64,000 nt of DNA, taken from assembly GCA_963709655.1 (NCBI GenBank), contig CAVPXF010000053.1, positions 868,001-932,000 of the forward strand. Reading direction: 5' to 3'. Below, piece after piece: positions 15,685 to 25,036 of this stretch (within the stretch, counting starts at the first letter, position 1; the number at the start of each line of letters is the position of its first letter). Position numbers and translations under genes: made by a program. The notes beneath the pieces are model-generated. The model had not been told where the DNA came from. It saw only the letters and a list, made by a program, of their open reading frames with translations, and did no database searches. This stretch comes from Roseiarcus sp963709655 (lineage in GTDB: Bacteria > Pseudomonadota > Alphaproteobacteria > Rhizobiales > Beijerinckiaceae).

Positions 15685-18093
15685 CTAAGCGTTGTCGCCG
15701 CCGGTCGAGGCGGCGCCTTGCGCGATGTGGCCTTTGGCGCCACCCCAGGTCCAGTCCTTGATCTCCGGCATGTCGTCGCCGTGGCGCCGCACGTATTCCT
15801 TGTGCTCGATCAGCTTGTCGCGGATCGCCTGCTTGGCGTACGCGGCGCTCTGGGCGAGGCCCGGCACGCGGTCGATCACATCGTTGACGAGGTGGAACCG
15901 GTCGATATCGTTCAGCACGCACATGTCGAACGGCGTGGTCGTGGTCCCTTCCTCCTTGTAGCCGCGCACATGGAGGTTGTCGTGGCCATGACGACGGTAG
16001 GTGAGACGGTGGATCAGCCACGGATAACCGTGGAAGGCGAAGATGATCGGCTTGTTCGCCGTGAACAGCGCGTCGAAGTCCCAGTCGCTGAGCCCATGCG
16101 GGTGCTCGGCCGGCGGCTGAAGCCGCATGAGGTCGACGACATTGACGAGGCGGATCTTGAGGTCGGGCGCGTGGTCGCGCAGAATCTCGACTGCCGCCAG
16201 CGTCTCAATCGTCGGCACGTCGCCACAGCAGGCCATGACGACGTCGGGCTCCCCGCCCTTGTCGTTGCTCGCCCACTCCCAAATCCCGAGGCCCGAAGTG
16301 CAGTGCTTGATCGCCTCATCCATGGTCAGCCACTGCTGCGAGGGCTGCTTGCCGGCGACGACCACATTCACGTAGTTGCGGCTCCTCAGGCAGTGGTCGG
16401 TGACCGACAGGAGGCAGTTGGCGTCCGGCGGCAGATAGACCCGCACGACTTCGGCCTTCTTGTTGATGACGTGATCGATGAAGCCGGGATCCTGATGGGA
16501 GAAGCCGTTGTGATCCTGCCGCCAGACGAGGCTCGAGAGCAGATAGTTGAGCGAGGAGATCGGACGACGCCACTCGATCTCGTTGCACACCTTGAGCCAT
16601 TTGGCGTGCTGGTTGAACATGGAATCGATGATGTGGATGAAGGCCTCGTAACACGAGAAGAAGCCATGCCGGCCGGTCAGGAGATAGCCCTCGAGCCAGC
16701 CCTGACACTGATGCTCGGAGAGCATCTCCATCACCCGGCCGTCGGACGCGAGATGGTCGTCGTAGTCAACGGTCTCGGCGACCCAGGCGCGGTTGGTGAC
16801 CTCGAGCACGTCCTGCCAGCGGTTGGAATTGCTCTCGTCGGGGCTGAACAAGCGGAAGTTGCGCGCCTCCAGGTTGAGCTTCATCACGTCGCGTAGGTAC
16901 GTGCCCATGACGCGGGTCGCCTCGGCGATCGCGGCGCCGGGGGCCGGGACCTTGACTGCGTAGTCGCGGAAGTCCGGCAGCCTCAGTTCGCGCATCACCG
17001 CGCCGCCGTTGGTGCGCGGGTTGGCGCTCATGCGGCGCGTTCCCGCCGGCGCGAGCGCCGCAAGCTCCGGGATCAGGCGGCCGTTCGCGTCGAACAGTTC
17101 GCGGGGCCGGTAGCTTTCCATCCAGTGCTGAAGAATGCGGACATGCTCCGGGTTGTCCATGTCGCTCATCGGCACCTGATGGGCGCGCCAGTAGCCCTCC
17201 TCGCGCTTGCCGTCGATTTCCTTGGGGCAGGTCCAGCCTTTCGGTGTGCGCATGACGATCATCGGCCACTTGGGCCGCTGTTTGAACCCGTTCGTCCGCG
17301 CATCGTTCTGGATGTTGCGGATGTCGTCCACGACCTTTTCGAGCGTCTCGGCCATGAGCTCGTGCATCGCCTTCGGGTCGTCGCCTTCGACGAAATGGGG
17401 GACGTAGCCGTAGCCGCGGAACAGCGCTTCGAGTTCGTCGTGCGGGATGCGCGCGAGCACGGTCGGGTTGGCGATCTTGTAGCCGTTGAGGTGCAGGATC
17501 GGCAGCACGGCGCCGTCGCCGATCGGATTGAGGAACTTGTTGGAGTGCCAGCTCGTCGCCATCGGGCCGGTCTCGGCCTCGCCGTCGCCGACCACGCAGG
17601 CGACGATGAGGCCCGGGTTGTCGAAGGCCGCGCCGTGGGCGTGCGACATCGCGTAGCCGAGTTCGCCGCCCTCGTGGATCGAGCCCGGCGTCTCCGGCGC
17701 AACGTGGCTCGGAATGCCGCCGGGGAACGAGAACTGGGTGAAGAGCCGCTTCATCCCCTCCTCGTCCTGTGACACGTTCGGGTAGACCTCGCTGTAGGTT
17801 CCCTCAAGGTAGGCGTTGGCGACCAGCGCCGGGCCGCCGTGGCCCGGGCCGGTGACATAAATCATGTCGAGATCGTGCTTTTTGATGAGCCGATTGAGAT
17901 GCGCATAGATGAAGTTGAGGCCAGGGGTCGTGCCCCAATGTCCGAGCAGACGCGGCTTGATGTGCTGCCGTAAGAGCGGCGTTTTCAGCAGCGGATTGTC
18001 GAACAGGTAGATCTGGCCGACGGACAGGTAGTTTGCGGCGCGCCAGTAGGCGTCGATCAGAGTCAGTTCCTTTTCGGACAAGGCGTTCGGCAT
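15685..18093 (-). CDS. xfp: Xylulose-5-phosphate/fructose-6-phosphate phosphoketolase
   Basis: About 802 aa, the usual length. Family segments are plain: YLSVGQIYLFDNPLL, TGPGHGGPALVANAYLEG (TPP/phosphate region), VVGDGEAETGP (TPP-Mg motif), and QDHNGFSHQDPGF in the second half. It splits xylulose-5-phosphate or fructose-6-phosphate into acetyl phosphate plus glyceraldehyde-3-phosphate or erythrose-4-phosphate. The ATG at 18093 follows GGGAGG by 5 bases. Upstream are two DUF2934 genes and downstream glgP. No acetate kinase or phosphotransacetylase gene is in the window. Confidence 0.96.
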   Translation of the reverse strand: MPNALSEKELTLIDAYWRAANYLSVGQIYLFDNPLLKTPLLRQHIKPRLLGHWGTTPGLNFIYAHLNRLIKKHDLDMIYVTGPGHGGPALVANAYLEGTYSEVYPNVSQDEEGMKRLFTQFSFPGGIPSHVAPETPGSIHEGGELGYAMSHAHGAAFDNPGLIVACVVGDGEAETGPMATSWHSNKFLNPIGDGAVLPILHLNGYKIANPTVLARIPHDELEALFRGYGYVPHFVEGDDPKAMHELMAETLEKVVDDIRNIQNDARTNGFKQRPKWPMIVMRTPKGWTCPKEIDGKREEGYWRAHQVPMSDMDNPEHVRILQHWMESYRPRELFDANGRLIPELAALAPAGTRRMSANPRTNGGAVMRELRLPDFRDYAVKVPAPGAAIAEATRVMGTYLRDVMKLNLEARNFRLFSPDESNSNRWQDVLEVTNRAWVAETVDYDDHLASDGRVMEMLSEHQCQGWLEGYLLTGRHGFFSCYEAFIHIIDSMFNQHAKWLKVCNEIEWRRPISSLNYLLSSLVWRQDHNGFSHQDPGFIDHVINKKAEVVRVYLPPDANCLLSVTDHCLRSRNYVNVVVAGKQPSQQWLTMDEAIKHCTSGLGIWEWASNDKGGEPDVVMACCGDVPTIETLAAVEILRDHAPDLKIRLVNVVDLMRLQPPAEHPHGLSDWDFDALFTANKPIIFAFHGYPWLIHRLTYRRHGHDNLHVRGYKEEGTTTTPFDMCVLNDIDRFHLVNDVIDRVPGLAQSAAYAKQAIRDKLIEHKEYVRRHGDDMPEIKDWTWGGAKGHIAQGAASTGGDNA

Positions 18094-18131
18094 GCGCGTT
18101 CCTCCCAGTTCGAATCGGTCGAGTGTGGCCC

Positions 18132-18356
18132 TCAGTCCAATTCGCTCAATGACGTGATCTCCCCTTCCGCCAGGTTCAGCTTTTCGGCGTCCGGGGTAAC
18201 CTCTTGCTTCGCCCGGAACCAATGGTCGAGCTCGCGCCCCTGCGGCTGGCCCTCCTCCAGCCATATCTCGTAAGCGCGCTTGCGGACCCGCTCGTCCAGT
18301 TCCTTCTCGAGCTCCTCTAACCCAGGGATAAGGTGAGAGCTTTTCTCTTCGGTCAT
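18132..18356 (-). CDS. DUF2934 domain protein
   Basis: About 74 aa. The DUF2934 core is RVRKRAYEIWLEEGQPQGRELDHWFRA. The ATG at 18356 has AAGGAG nine bases upstream. The function of DUF2934 is unknown; these small proteins are often found near stress or carbon-storage genes. It lies 38 bases ahead of the phosphoketolase start and is likely its operon partner. A paralogue follows upstream. Confidence 0.85.
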   Translation of the reverse strand: MTEEKSSHLIPGLEELEKELDERVRKRAYEIWLEEGQPQGRELDHWFRAKQEVTPDAEKLNLAEGEITSLSELD

Positions 18357-18443
18357 GGCGTCCGTCTCCTTGACGAAAGCGTTCTTCGGTCTCGCCGAAG
18401 CATCCGGTCGCAATGTGACACTGTCGTAACGATGACGGCCACG

Positions 18444-18644
18444 TTACTCGAGGCCCGCCTCCCGCTCGAGCTCCCGCCGCGCCCGCAGCCAGTGATCGAC
18501 TTCGCGTCCTTCCGGCATGCCTTCGGCGAGCCAGATGGCGTGCGCGCGCTCGCGCACCTCCTCCTCGGTCGGCGCCCGCTTCATCACGTCGTCGGCGGCG
18601 TCTTTTCGCGGCGGCGACTTGCCGGCCTTTGCAGTCTTGGCCAT
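18444..18644 (-). CDS. DUF2934 domain protein (second copy)
   Basis: 66 aa: a Lys/Ala-rich basic start (MAKTAKAGKSPPRKD) and then the DUF2934 core ERAHAIWLAEGMPEGREVDHWLRA. It is clearly a tandem paralogue of the neighbour at 18132-18356, diverged at the N-terminus. Function unknown. Confidence 0.85.
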   Translation of the reverse strand: MAKTAKAGKSPPRKDAADDVMKRAPTEEEVRERAHAIWLAEGMPEGREVDHWLRARRELEREAGLE

Positions 18645-19004
18645 GAACGTTCTCTCCTACCCCAACCAGTGCCTGCCGTTCCCGCGCGCCGACTGTGACG
18701 GATCGGCGACCTTTGGGCAACGGCCAAGGCGATCCTCGTCGTCAAGACGAAAGACTAGGCGCCGAACCCTGCGCCGCACGAGAAATTCCGTTCGAAGTGC
18801 GACAGGGCGCCGGCGATAAGACCGGCATCCGCGAGGCGCCGCCTTCGATCGTCCTGTTCGTCACGGTCTTCATCGATCTGACCGCCCGCCCGGCCAACGC
18901 GACCTGGCGCGACCCAGCGGCCATACGGCGGCCACAATGACCAGGCCAAGACTGTCATTGCGGCGTTCGTCGTCGAGAAGGGCAAGCGCCTCGCGTCGAC
19001 CGCG
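18645..19004. other. Intergenic stretch, no gene recognised
   Basis: About 360 bases between divergent genes. A short plus-strand stretch near 18840-18885 would read IVLFVTVFIDL, like the start of a major-facilitator transporter, but nothing matching continues. Otherwise nothing is seen. Confidence 0.45.
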
Positions 19005-19033
19005 TCACAATACGAACGATAACTGTATTGTAA
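19005..19033. promoter_or_regulatory. Inverted repeat ACAATAC-N11-GTATTGT ahead of the methyltransferase gene
   Basis: Seven-base perfect arms at 19007-19013 and 19025-19031, extended to nine with one mismatch, lie 18 bases ahead of the start codon in a locally AT-rich spot. The size and symmetry fit an operator for a dimeric repressor of TetR or MarR type. A ribosome binding site, GGGAGG, follows. Confidence 0.5.
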
Positions 19034-19049
19034 AAAGGGAGGACTTCGC

Positions 19050-19913
19050 ATGTCTATAACGTCCATTCATTCTTCCAACGCCGCGCAGGCCGAGTACTGG
19101 AACGGCAGGGGCGGACAGCGCTGGGCCGAACACCACGACCGGCACGACGCGCTCTTGCGGCCGATCTCCGAACGGCTTCTTCAGCTCGCCGACGCGAAGC
19201 CCGGCGAGTTCGTCCTCGACATCGGCTGCGGCTGCGGCGACACGACCTTCGATTTCGCCGATCGCGTCGCGCCCGGGGGCGAGGCGCTCGGGCTCGACCT
19301 GTCGGCGCCGCTGCTCGAGCGCGCCCGCGAGCGAGCGCCGGAAGACGCGCCGGCCCGCTTCATCCGCGCCGACGCCACGACTTACGAGGCCCCGCCCGGC
19401 GAGATCGATCTCGTCGCCTCGCGGTTCGGGGTCATGTTCTTCGCCGATCCGGTCGAGACCTTCGCCCACATCCGGGCCGGCATGAAGCCCGGCGGACGGC
19501 TCGCCTTCGCCTGCTGGCGCGCGGCGCGGGACAATCCCTGGATGATCGAGCCCTTGCGCGCGGCGTCGGCCCACGCCCCTCGCCTGCCCGAGTTGGGGCC
19601 CGAGGACCCGGGCCCGTTCGCCTTCGCCGACGAGAACCGGGTGCGCCGGATCCTGTTCGACGCCGGCTTCTTCGACATCGACATAGAGCCGGAGGAATTC
19701 GACCTCGACGTCGCCCTCGGCCAGGGCCTCGACACCGCGGTCGAGACGGCGATGGAGATCGGTCCGACGAGCCGCATGCTGGAGGACCAGCCGGAGACCG
19801 CGCGCGCCGCCGCGGCGGCCGCCATCCGGGCGGCGCTCGAAGCGCACGCCGTCGGCGACCGCGTCCCGTTGCGCGCCTCGGTCTGGTTCGTCACGGCGAC
19901 CAATCCGGGCTGA
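19050..19913 (+). CDS. Class I SAM-dependent methyltransferase
   Basis: 287 aa. Motif I is VLDIGCGCGDTTF (about residues 55-67), the acidic post-I loop is LGLDLSAPLLERA, and motif IV is DLVASRFGVMFF. The PGGRLAFACWR segment is motif post-IV. It resembles the UbiE/arsenite-methyltransferase-like small-molecule methyltransferases; substrate unknown. GGGAGG precedes the ATG. A candidate operator lies just upstream. Confidence 0.88.
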   Translation: MSITSIHSSNAAQAEYWNGRGGQRWAEHHDRHDALLRPISERLLQLADAKPGEFVLDIGCGCGDTTFDFADRVAPGGEALGLDLSAPLLERARERAPEDAPARFIRADATTYEAPPGEIDLVASRFGVMFFADPVETFAHIRAGMKPGGRLAFACWRAARDNPWMIEPLRAASAHAPRLPELGPEDPGPFAFADENRVRRILFDAGFFDIDIEPEEFDLDVALGQGLDTAVETAMEIGPTSRMLEDQPETARAAAAAAIRAALEAHAVGDRVPLRASVWFVTATNPG

Positions 19914-19984
19914 CCTCGCCGCGCCGACATGGCGCCGGGACAGGCTTATCCCGCGCACGGGTGAGACCGGCGCGGTCGACCGGC

Positions 19985-20833
19985 CTAAGGTCGCGGCGGC
20001 CCTTCCGGCGGCATGCCGTTCACCCGCAGGCTGCGGAAATCAGCCGCGACGATCGCGTCGATCTCGGCCTCGCCGAGGTCGAGATCACCGCGCGCCGCCA
20101 TCAGCATGCGGCCGCGAAGCTTGTCGAACCGGCCGGCGCCGATTTCGACGCTGAGCCGGGCGGCGAGCGTCGGGGACACGGCGACCCCTTTTTCGAAGAG
20201 ACGGGGGATATCCGTCAAATATCGGCGCCCGTCGTCGCTCATCAGCTGAAGCTCGGTCATTGCGGTTCGCACCAGCCCCGGGTCCATGGCGAACACCAGA
20301 ACGCCGCTATCGGTCAGCGTATCCGAGACGCATTCGGTGAAGCGCAGCAATCCGGCCTTGCTCGTCGCGTAGCCCGAGCCGTTCGGAAACGAGGTCGCGG
20401 TTCCGCCGCCGACCATATTGATGACGCGGCCGCGCTTTTGGGCAAGCATCGGCGGAATCGCGGCCCTGCAGCAATGGAAAGTCCCGCGCAGGTTGATCTC
20501 GATGTCGCGCCACCAGGCCTCCGGATCGACCGTCCAGATCGGGCCGAAGGCGGTGAAGGAGCCGGCATTGTTGGTGAGCAGGCTCACCGGGCCGAGATCG
20601 CGCTCGATCGCGGCGAACGTCGTCTCGACCGCGTCGCGATCGACAATGTCGGTTGCATAGGCGCGCGCGGTTCCGCCTTCGGCGGCGATCGCAGCGGCGG
20701 CGGCCTCGATCTCGCCCGCCGTGCGCGCGAGCAGCGCCACCTTGGCCCCTGCCCTAGCCTGCGCCTCGGCGATGGCCCGTCCGATGCCGCGTCCGGCCCC
20801 GGTGACGACCGCGACCTCGCCGATAAGCTCCAT
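19985..20833 (-). CDS. SDR family oxidoreductase
   Basis: About 282 aa. Classical short-chain dehydrogenase: TGAGRGIG near residue 11, NNAG in the middle, and the catalytic YATSK. It resembles 3-ketoacyl-ACP-reductase-like dehydrogenases, with a longer C-terminal tail than FabG. The ATG at 20833 follows GAGGGAG by 8 bases and removes a basic N-terminal extension that does not fit the family. Convergent with the methyltransferase gene. Confidence 0.9.
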   Translation of the reverse strand: MELIGEVAVVTGAGRGIGRAIAEAQARAGAKVALLARTAGEIEAAAAAIAAEGGTARAYATDIVDRDAVETTFAAIERDLGPVSLLTNNAGSFTAFGPIWTVDPEAWWRDIEINLRGTFHCCRAAIPPMLAQKRGRVINMVGGGTATSFPNGSGYATSKAGLLRFTECVSDTLTDSGVLVFAMDPGLVRTAMTELQLMSDDGRRYLTDIPRLFEKGVAVSPTLAARLSVEIGAGRFDKLRGRMLMAARGDLDLGEAEIDAIVAADFRSLRVNGMPPEGPPRP

Positions 20834-20954
20834 GGCGACAACTCCCTCAAATTCGCGCGGCCGACCTTGAGCTTCGCGACATCGTCTCGCGCCGCCGACC
20901 CTCACCGTGCCGCCATAGCCCGTCGATAGACGGGCGTCCTTTCCGACGCCCTAT

Positions 20955-21013
20955 GGGGAGAGGGCGTCCACTTCCCCCTCGGGGGGAAGGTGGCCCGAAG
21001 GGCCGGATGAGGG
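20955..21013. repeat. REP-like interspersed palindromic repeat
   Basis: Two nested hairpins: CTTCCCCC / GGGGGAAG (20971-20990) and GGCCC-GAA-GGGCC (20992-21004), followed by GGATGAGGG. This combination is a familiar intergenic repeat type in Hyphomicrobiales. A related copy is at 26890-27030. Confidence 0.65.
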
Positions 21014-21108
21014 TTTTCGGCGCAATTCGTTCAGTACAAAGGCCGCATCCCTCGGCGACTTTGCCACTTCCCCTTCGCCCGGACAAACGCTGCCGTCAGG
21101 GCGTCCCG

Positions 21109-21993
21109 TCACGGAGGGTCGCTTGCGCCGTGACGACGCGTCGTCCCGGCGTACATTCCGGTGGTGCGAAACTCGGTCGGGCTGGCGCCATAGCTCTTGC
21201 GAAACGCCTTGGCGAAATAGTTCGGGTCGTCGAAACCGCAATCGCGGCACACCTGCTTGACGGCGGCCTCGCTGCTGACGAGCAGGCTCACTGCGCGCCG
21301 CATGCGCTCATTGAGCACGTATTCCGCCGGCGAGACGCCCTCGGAGCGCGTGAACACGCGGGTGAAGTGCGCGCGGCTGAGCCCCGCGAGGTCGGCGAGG
21401 GATTGCACGTCGAGCGGCTCGTGGAGATGCGTGCGGACATAGCCGAGCACCCGATGCATCTGACCCCGCGTCGATCGGGTTCCCCCGTCGCCGCCGAGCA
21501 CGTCGTCATAGAGCGCCATGGTCGCTTCATAGGCGAGCGCCGACGCCTCGCAGGCGCGCCTCGCCTTCCCGTCGCGAAGGTCGAGGCTGATCGCGGCAAG
21601 TCGCGCCATCGTCTCCGGCCGCAGCCTGAAGACCGGGCCAGCCGCGGCGAGAATCGCGCGGTGCAGCCGCAGCGCCTCCTGGCCGGTCATCGCAAGCCAG
21701 AAGAACTCCCATCGCTCCCCGTCCTCGATCCAGTATTCGTGCGGGTGCGGCACGACGACCAGCATGGTCTCGCCCGGACCGACGACGCGCTCGTGGCGCT
21801 CGTATCGCAGATGGCCGGCGCCTGACAGCGTGCACTGGACGACCGAGAACGGCGTGCGGCCCCGGTGCCGGCCGTTCCAGCGGTAGGAGGCGTCCGTCGC
21901 GATCTCGTAGCCGGCGCTGGTCGGCATCACGTGCAGGCGGTCGCGACCTTGCGCGAACGAAATGGCTGAGCGTCCCGGTCCGCGCGCCTGCAT
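21109..21993 (-). CDS. AraC family transcriptional regulator
   Basis: About 294 aa from the chosen ATG. The N-terminal cupin-like arm (about residues 15-150, with VVVPHPHEYWIEDG) binds the effector, and the C-terminal two helix-turn-helix units are visible in SLADLAGLSRAHFTRVF and VCRDCGFDDPNYFAKAFRK. It is divergent from the GH4/ABC operon, so it very likely controls that operon in response to its sugar. The exact start is uncertain: ATG codons at 21993 and 22089 are both possible and neither has a strong ribosome binding site. Confidence 0.88.
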   Translation of the reverse strand: MQARGPGRSAISFAQGRDRLHVMPTSAGYEIATDASYRWNGRHRGRTPFSVVQCTLSGAGHLRYERHERVVGPGETMLVVVPHPHEYWIEDGERWEFFWLAMTGQEALRLHRAILAAAGPVFRLRPETMARLAAISLDLRDGKARRACEASALAYEATMALYDDVLGGDGGTRSTRGQMHRVLGYVRTHLHEPLDVQSLADLAGLSRAHFTRVFTRSEGVSPAEYVLNERMRRAVSLLVSSEAAVKQVCRDCGFDDPNYFAKAFRKSYGASPTEFRTTGMYAGTTRRHGASDPP

Positions 21994-22152
21994 GAGCGTG
22001 AGCACAGAAATACCCGCCACAGCACATCGCTCCTCTTTCACGCGCCGCGTTTCGGCCGATAATAGCCCAATCGTCCCGATTGCGGCCATGAGCGAAAATA
22101 GCTGTATCGTCGTTCGATGGGAAAATTCTGAGTTCGCACGCCAGGCGGTCGT

Positions 22153-22162
22153 CCCCCCCCCC
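22153..22162 (+). repeat. Run of ten C ahead of the GH4 operon
   Basis: A homopolymer of ten C between the divergent AraC and GH4 genes, ending 22 bases ahead of the GH4 start. Such tracts can slip in replication and change promoter or leader spacing; they are also prone to length miscalls in sequencing. Confidence 0.8.
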
Positions 22163-22184
22163 GAAATCACGCGAGAGCATTGCA

Positions 22185-23676
22185 ATGCCGAGACTGAAGA
22201 TCGCGATTATCGGCGCCGGCAGCGTCGGGTTCACCCGCAAGCTGGTCACGGACGTGCTCTGCGTTCCCGAGTTGCAGGCGATCGATATCGCGCTCACCGA
22301 CATCGACGAACGCAACCTCGGCATGGTCCGGCAGATCCTGGAATCGATCGTCGAGGCGAACCATCTGCCGACGCTGATCGAGGCGACGCCCGATCGACGG
22401 CGAGCGCTCGAGGGCGCCCGCTACGTCATCAACTGCGCACGGGTCGGAGGACTTGCGGCCTTCGCAGACGACATTCGCATTCCGCTCCAATACGGCGTCG
22501 ACCAATGCGTCGGCGACACGATCTGCGCCGGGGGCGTGCTCTATGGGCAGCGGTCGATTCCCGTCGTGCTCGATTTCTGCAAGGACATCCGCGAGGTCTG
22601 CGAGTCCGGAGTCCGGTTCCTGAACTACGCCAACCCGATGGCGATGAACACCTGGGCGGCCATCGACCACGGAAAGGTCGAGACGATCGGGCTCTGCCAC
22701 GGCGTGCAGCATGGCTGGCGGCAGATCGCCGAGGCGCTCGGCGCCGACGACCCGCACGAGGTCGAGTACATCTGCAGCGGCATCAATCATCAGACCTGGT
22801 ACATCGACATCCGCCTGCGCGGGCGCCCGGTCGGCCGCGACGAGCTCATCGCCGCCTTCGAACGCCATCCCGTCTACTCCAGGCAGGAGAAGGTTCGGAT
22901 CGACGTTCTGAAACGCTTCGGGTTCTATTCGACCGAGAGCAACGGCCATCTTTCCGAGTATCTGCCCTGGTACCGCAAGCGGCCCGAGGAGATCGGTCGC
23001 TGGATCGACATGTCCGAGTGGATTCACGGCGAGACCGGCGGCTACCTTCGCTATTGCATGGAAACGCGAAATTGGTTCGAGACCGAATTTCCCGCGCTTT
23101 CTCGACGAGGCGAAGAAGCCGATCGACGTCGCCCTGCGCACCGACGAGCACGCCAGCCACATCATCGAGGCGCTCGAGACCGGGCGTCCCTATCGCGGCC
23201 ACTTCAATGTCAAGAACAAGGGCGTCATCGCCAATCTCGCGTCGGACGCGATCGTCGAGTCGCCGGGCTTCGTCGATCGGTTCGGCGTCAACATGGCGGC
23301 CGACCTGACATTGCCTCTCGCCTGCGCGGCGACCTGCACGGCTTCGATCAACGTTCAGCGCATGGCGGTCGAGGCGGCCGTCCGCGGAGACGTCGACCTG
23401 CTCAAGCTCGCCGTGCTGCACGATCCGCTGGTCGGCGCGATCTGCACGCCGGACGAAGTCTGGCAGATGGTCGACGAGATGCTGGTGGCCCAGGCCGCCT
23501 GGCTGCCGCAATACGCGCACGCGATCGACGCGGCGAAGTCGCGGCTCGCCTCGGCGCCGCCGAGAACGACGGAGCGCAAGGGCGCGGCGACAAGGCCGGT
23601 CCGCTCGGTCGAGGAACTGCGCGCCGCGCGCGCCGAACGGCAGAAATCGATCGCAGAGGACCCTGCGGCCGCGTAA
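22185..23676 (+). CDS. GH4 family glycosidase (probable alpha-galactosidase), frameshifted
   Basis: About 496 aa after correction. NAD+-dependent GH4 enzyme: GAGSVGF at the N-terminus binds NAD, LNYANPMAMNTWA and GLCHGVQ hold the metal-binding Cys, and GINHQTWYI its His. These match the MelA-type alpha-galactosidase branch. After FETEFP, the frame breaks at the CCC run at 23091-23093. Removing one C restores FLDEAKKPIDVALRTDEH and the rest of the enzyme down to the stop at 23676, including NMAADLTLPLACAA. Read without correction, the frame runs on into the next gene, which is an artefact. First gene of a sugar-uptake operon. Confidence 0.85.
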
Positions 23677-23738
23677 AGTCGAGGCCTGCCCGGAGAAGGC
23701 GGCTTCAGCGTTCCATAAACGATGAAGGAGGACGTTCC

Positions 23739-25001
23739 ATGACGCCATTCAACAGGGGGCTCGCGGCCGCAGCGGTCGCCATGTTCGGCTTCGCCGGCCC
23801 GGCCCTCGCGGCCGATCCCGTCACGCTCAATTTCTGGGTCTCGTGGAGCCCGGAGGCGGCCGACGGAATCGCGGCCAAGAAGGAGATCGCCGACTACGAG
23901 CAGGCTCATCCCGGCGTCAAGATCGACGTGCAGAACATCACCTACGACGCGCTGCACGACAAGCTCTTGACTGCGCTCGCCGGCGGCGATGCGCCCGACC
24001 TGAGCTGGGGTCTGCCCGAATGGCTCGGCGAACTGAACAAGATGGGCGCGCTCAGCGACCTCACCGAGGATGCAAAGACTTGGCCGGATCGAACCGCCAT
24101 CTATCCGAATGTCCTCGCCGCCCTGACCATCGACGGCCATCTGCTCGCCATGCCGCACTATCTCGGCATTCGCGCGCTGCTCGTTCATCAGGACATGCTC
24201 AAGGCGGCCGGAATTGCTGAGCCGCCGAAGACCTGGGACGAGCTGATCGCCGACGCGCAAACGATCAAGCAGAAGACCGGCAAGTTCGGCTTCGGCATCG
24301 CCGGGACCGGCGTCCGATCGCCGCAGGAACTGATCATGTATCTGGCGCAGAACGGCCTTTCGATCGCCGATCGCCAGCCGGACGGCAAGTACAAGAACAC
24401 CTGGGCCGACGACAAGGACAAGCTCGCCAAGGCTGCGGAAGTGTTCGCCTTCTACAAGAGCCTGCTCGACAAGGGCGCGATCAATCCCGACGGCGTGAGC
24501 TGGGGCTGGGAGGAGGAGGACACCAATTTTTCGCTCGGCCAATACGCCATGGTGATCGACGGCGCATGGATGGATTCGCGCGCTGCGCAAAACCCCCAGA
24601 CGATGAAGGACGTCGCGATCGTGGCGCCGCCCTACAAGATGAAGCCGGCGACGTTCTTCGAGATCAACCCCTTCTACGTCTTCAAGGCGGGCAAGCATCC
24701 AAAGGAGACATGGGACTTCGTCGCCTTCATGAACGGCAAGGGGTTTCAAGAGGCCGTTCATCCCGACAACTCGCCGCGCTCGGACGTCGTGAGCGACACC
24801 ATATGGGGCAAGGACTTCACGGTCCTCGCGCCGACCGGCGTCGTCTTCCCGCCCGTTCCGTTGGGCGCCATCACGCGCGATATGATCGAGTCGCTGGGCC
24901 GCACGCTGCTCAAGAACGAAGAGCCGGAGGCGGTCGCCAAATGGCTCTCGGCCGCGGTGAACAAGGACCTCAGGCAGGCTGGCGAGCTCAGCTCGAACTG
25001 A
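23739..25001 (+). CDS. Sugar ABC transporter substrate-binding protein
   Basis: 420 aa. A signal peptide (1-24, cut after ALA) is followed by a family 1 (UgpB/MalE-like) solute-binding fold: VTLNFWVSW, then VHQDMLKAAGI...PKTWDELIADAQTI, and ENPF-like EINPFYVFK. It captures an oligosaccharide or glycoside in the periplasm and passes it to the two permeases downstream. AAGGAGG lies 8 bases ahead of the ATG. The operon order is GH4, binding protein, permease, permease. Confidence 0.93.
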   Translation: MTPFNRGLAAAAVAMFGFAGPALAADPVTLNFWVSWSPEAADGIAAKKEIADYEQAHPGVKIDVQNITYDALHDKLLTALAGGDAPDLSWGLPEWLGELNKMGALSDLTEDAKTWPDRTAIYPNVLAALTIDGHLLAMPHYLGIRALLVHQDMLKAAGIAEPPKTWDELIADAQTIKQKTGKFGFGIAGTGVRSPQELIMYLAQNGLSIADRQPDGKYKNTWADDKDKLAKAAEVFAFYKSLLDKGAINPDGVSWGWEEEDTNFSLGQYAMVIDGAWMDSRAAQNPQTMKDVAIVAPPYKMKPATFFEINPFYVFKAGKHPKETWDFVAFMNGKGFQEAVHPDNSPRSDVVSDTIWGKDFTVLAPTGVVFPPVPLGAITRDMIESLGRTLLKNEEPEAVAKWLSAAVNKDLRQAGELSSN

Positions 25002-25036
25002 GCCGCCCATCGTCATAAGGGAGGGACTTTCGAAGA

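Noticed and set aside
18830..18890. A piece reading IVLFVTVFIDL like the start of an MFS transporter
   Set aside because: Only about 11 residues match and nothing follows; too short to tell from chance.
22185..25001. A single 938-residue protein joining a GH4 enzyme to an ABC binding protein
   Set aside because: The joining stretch is out-of-frame GH4 sequence; the binding protein has its own ribosome binding site and signal peptide at 23739.
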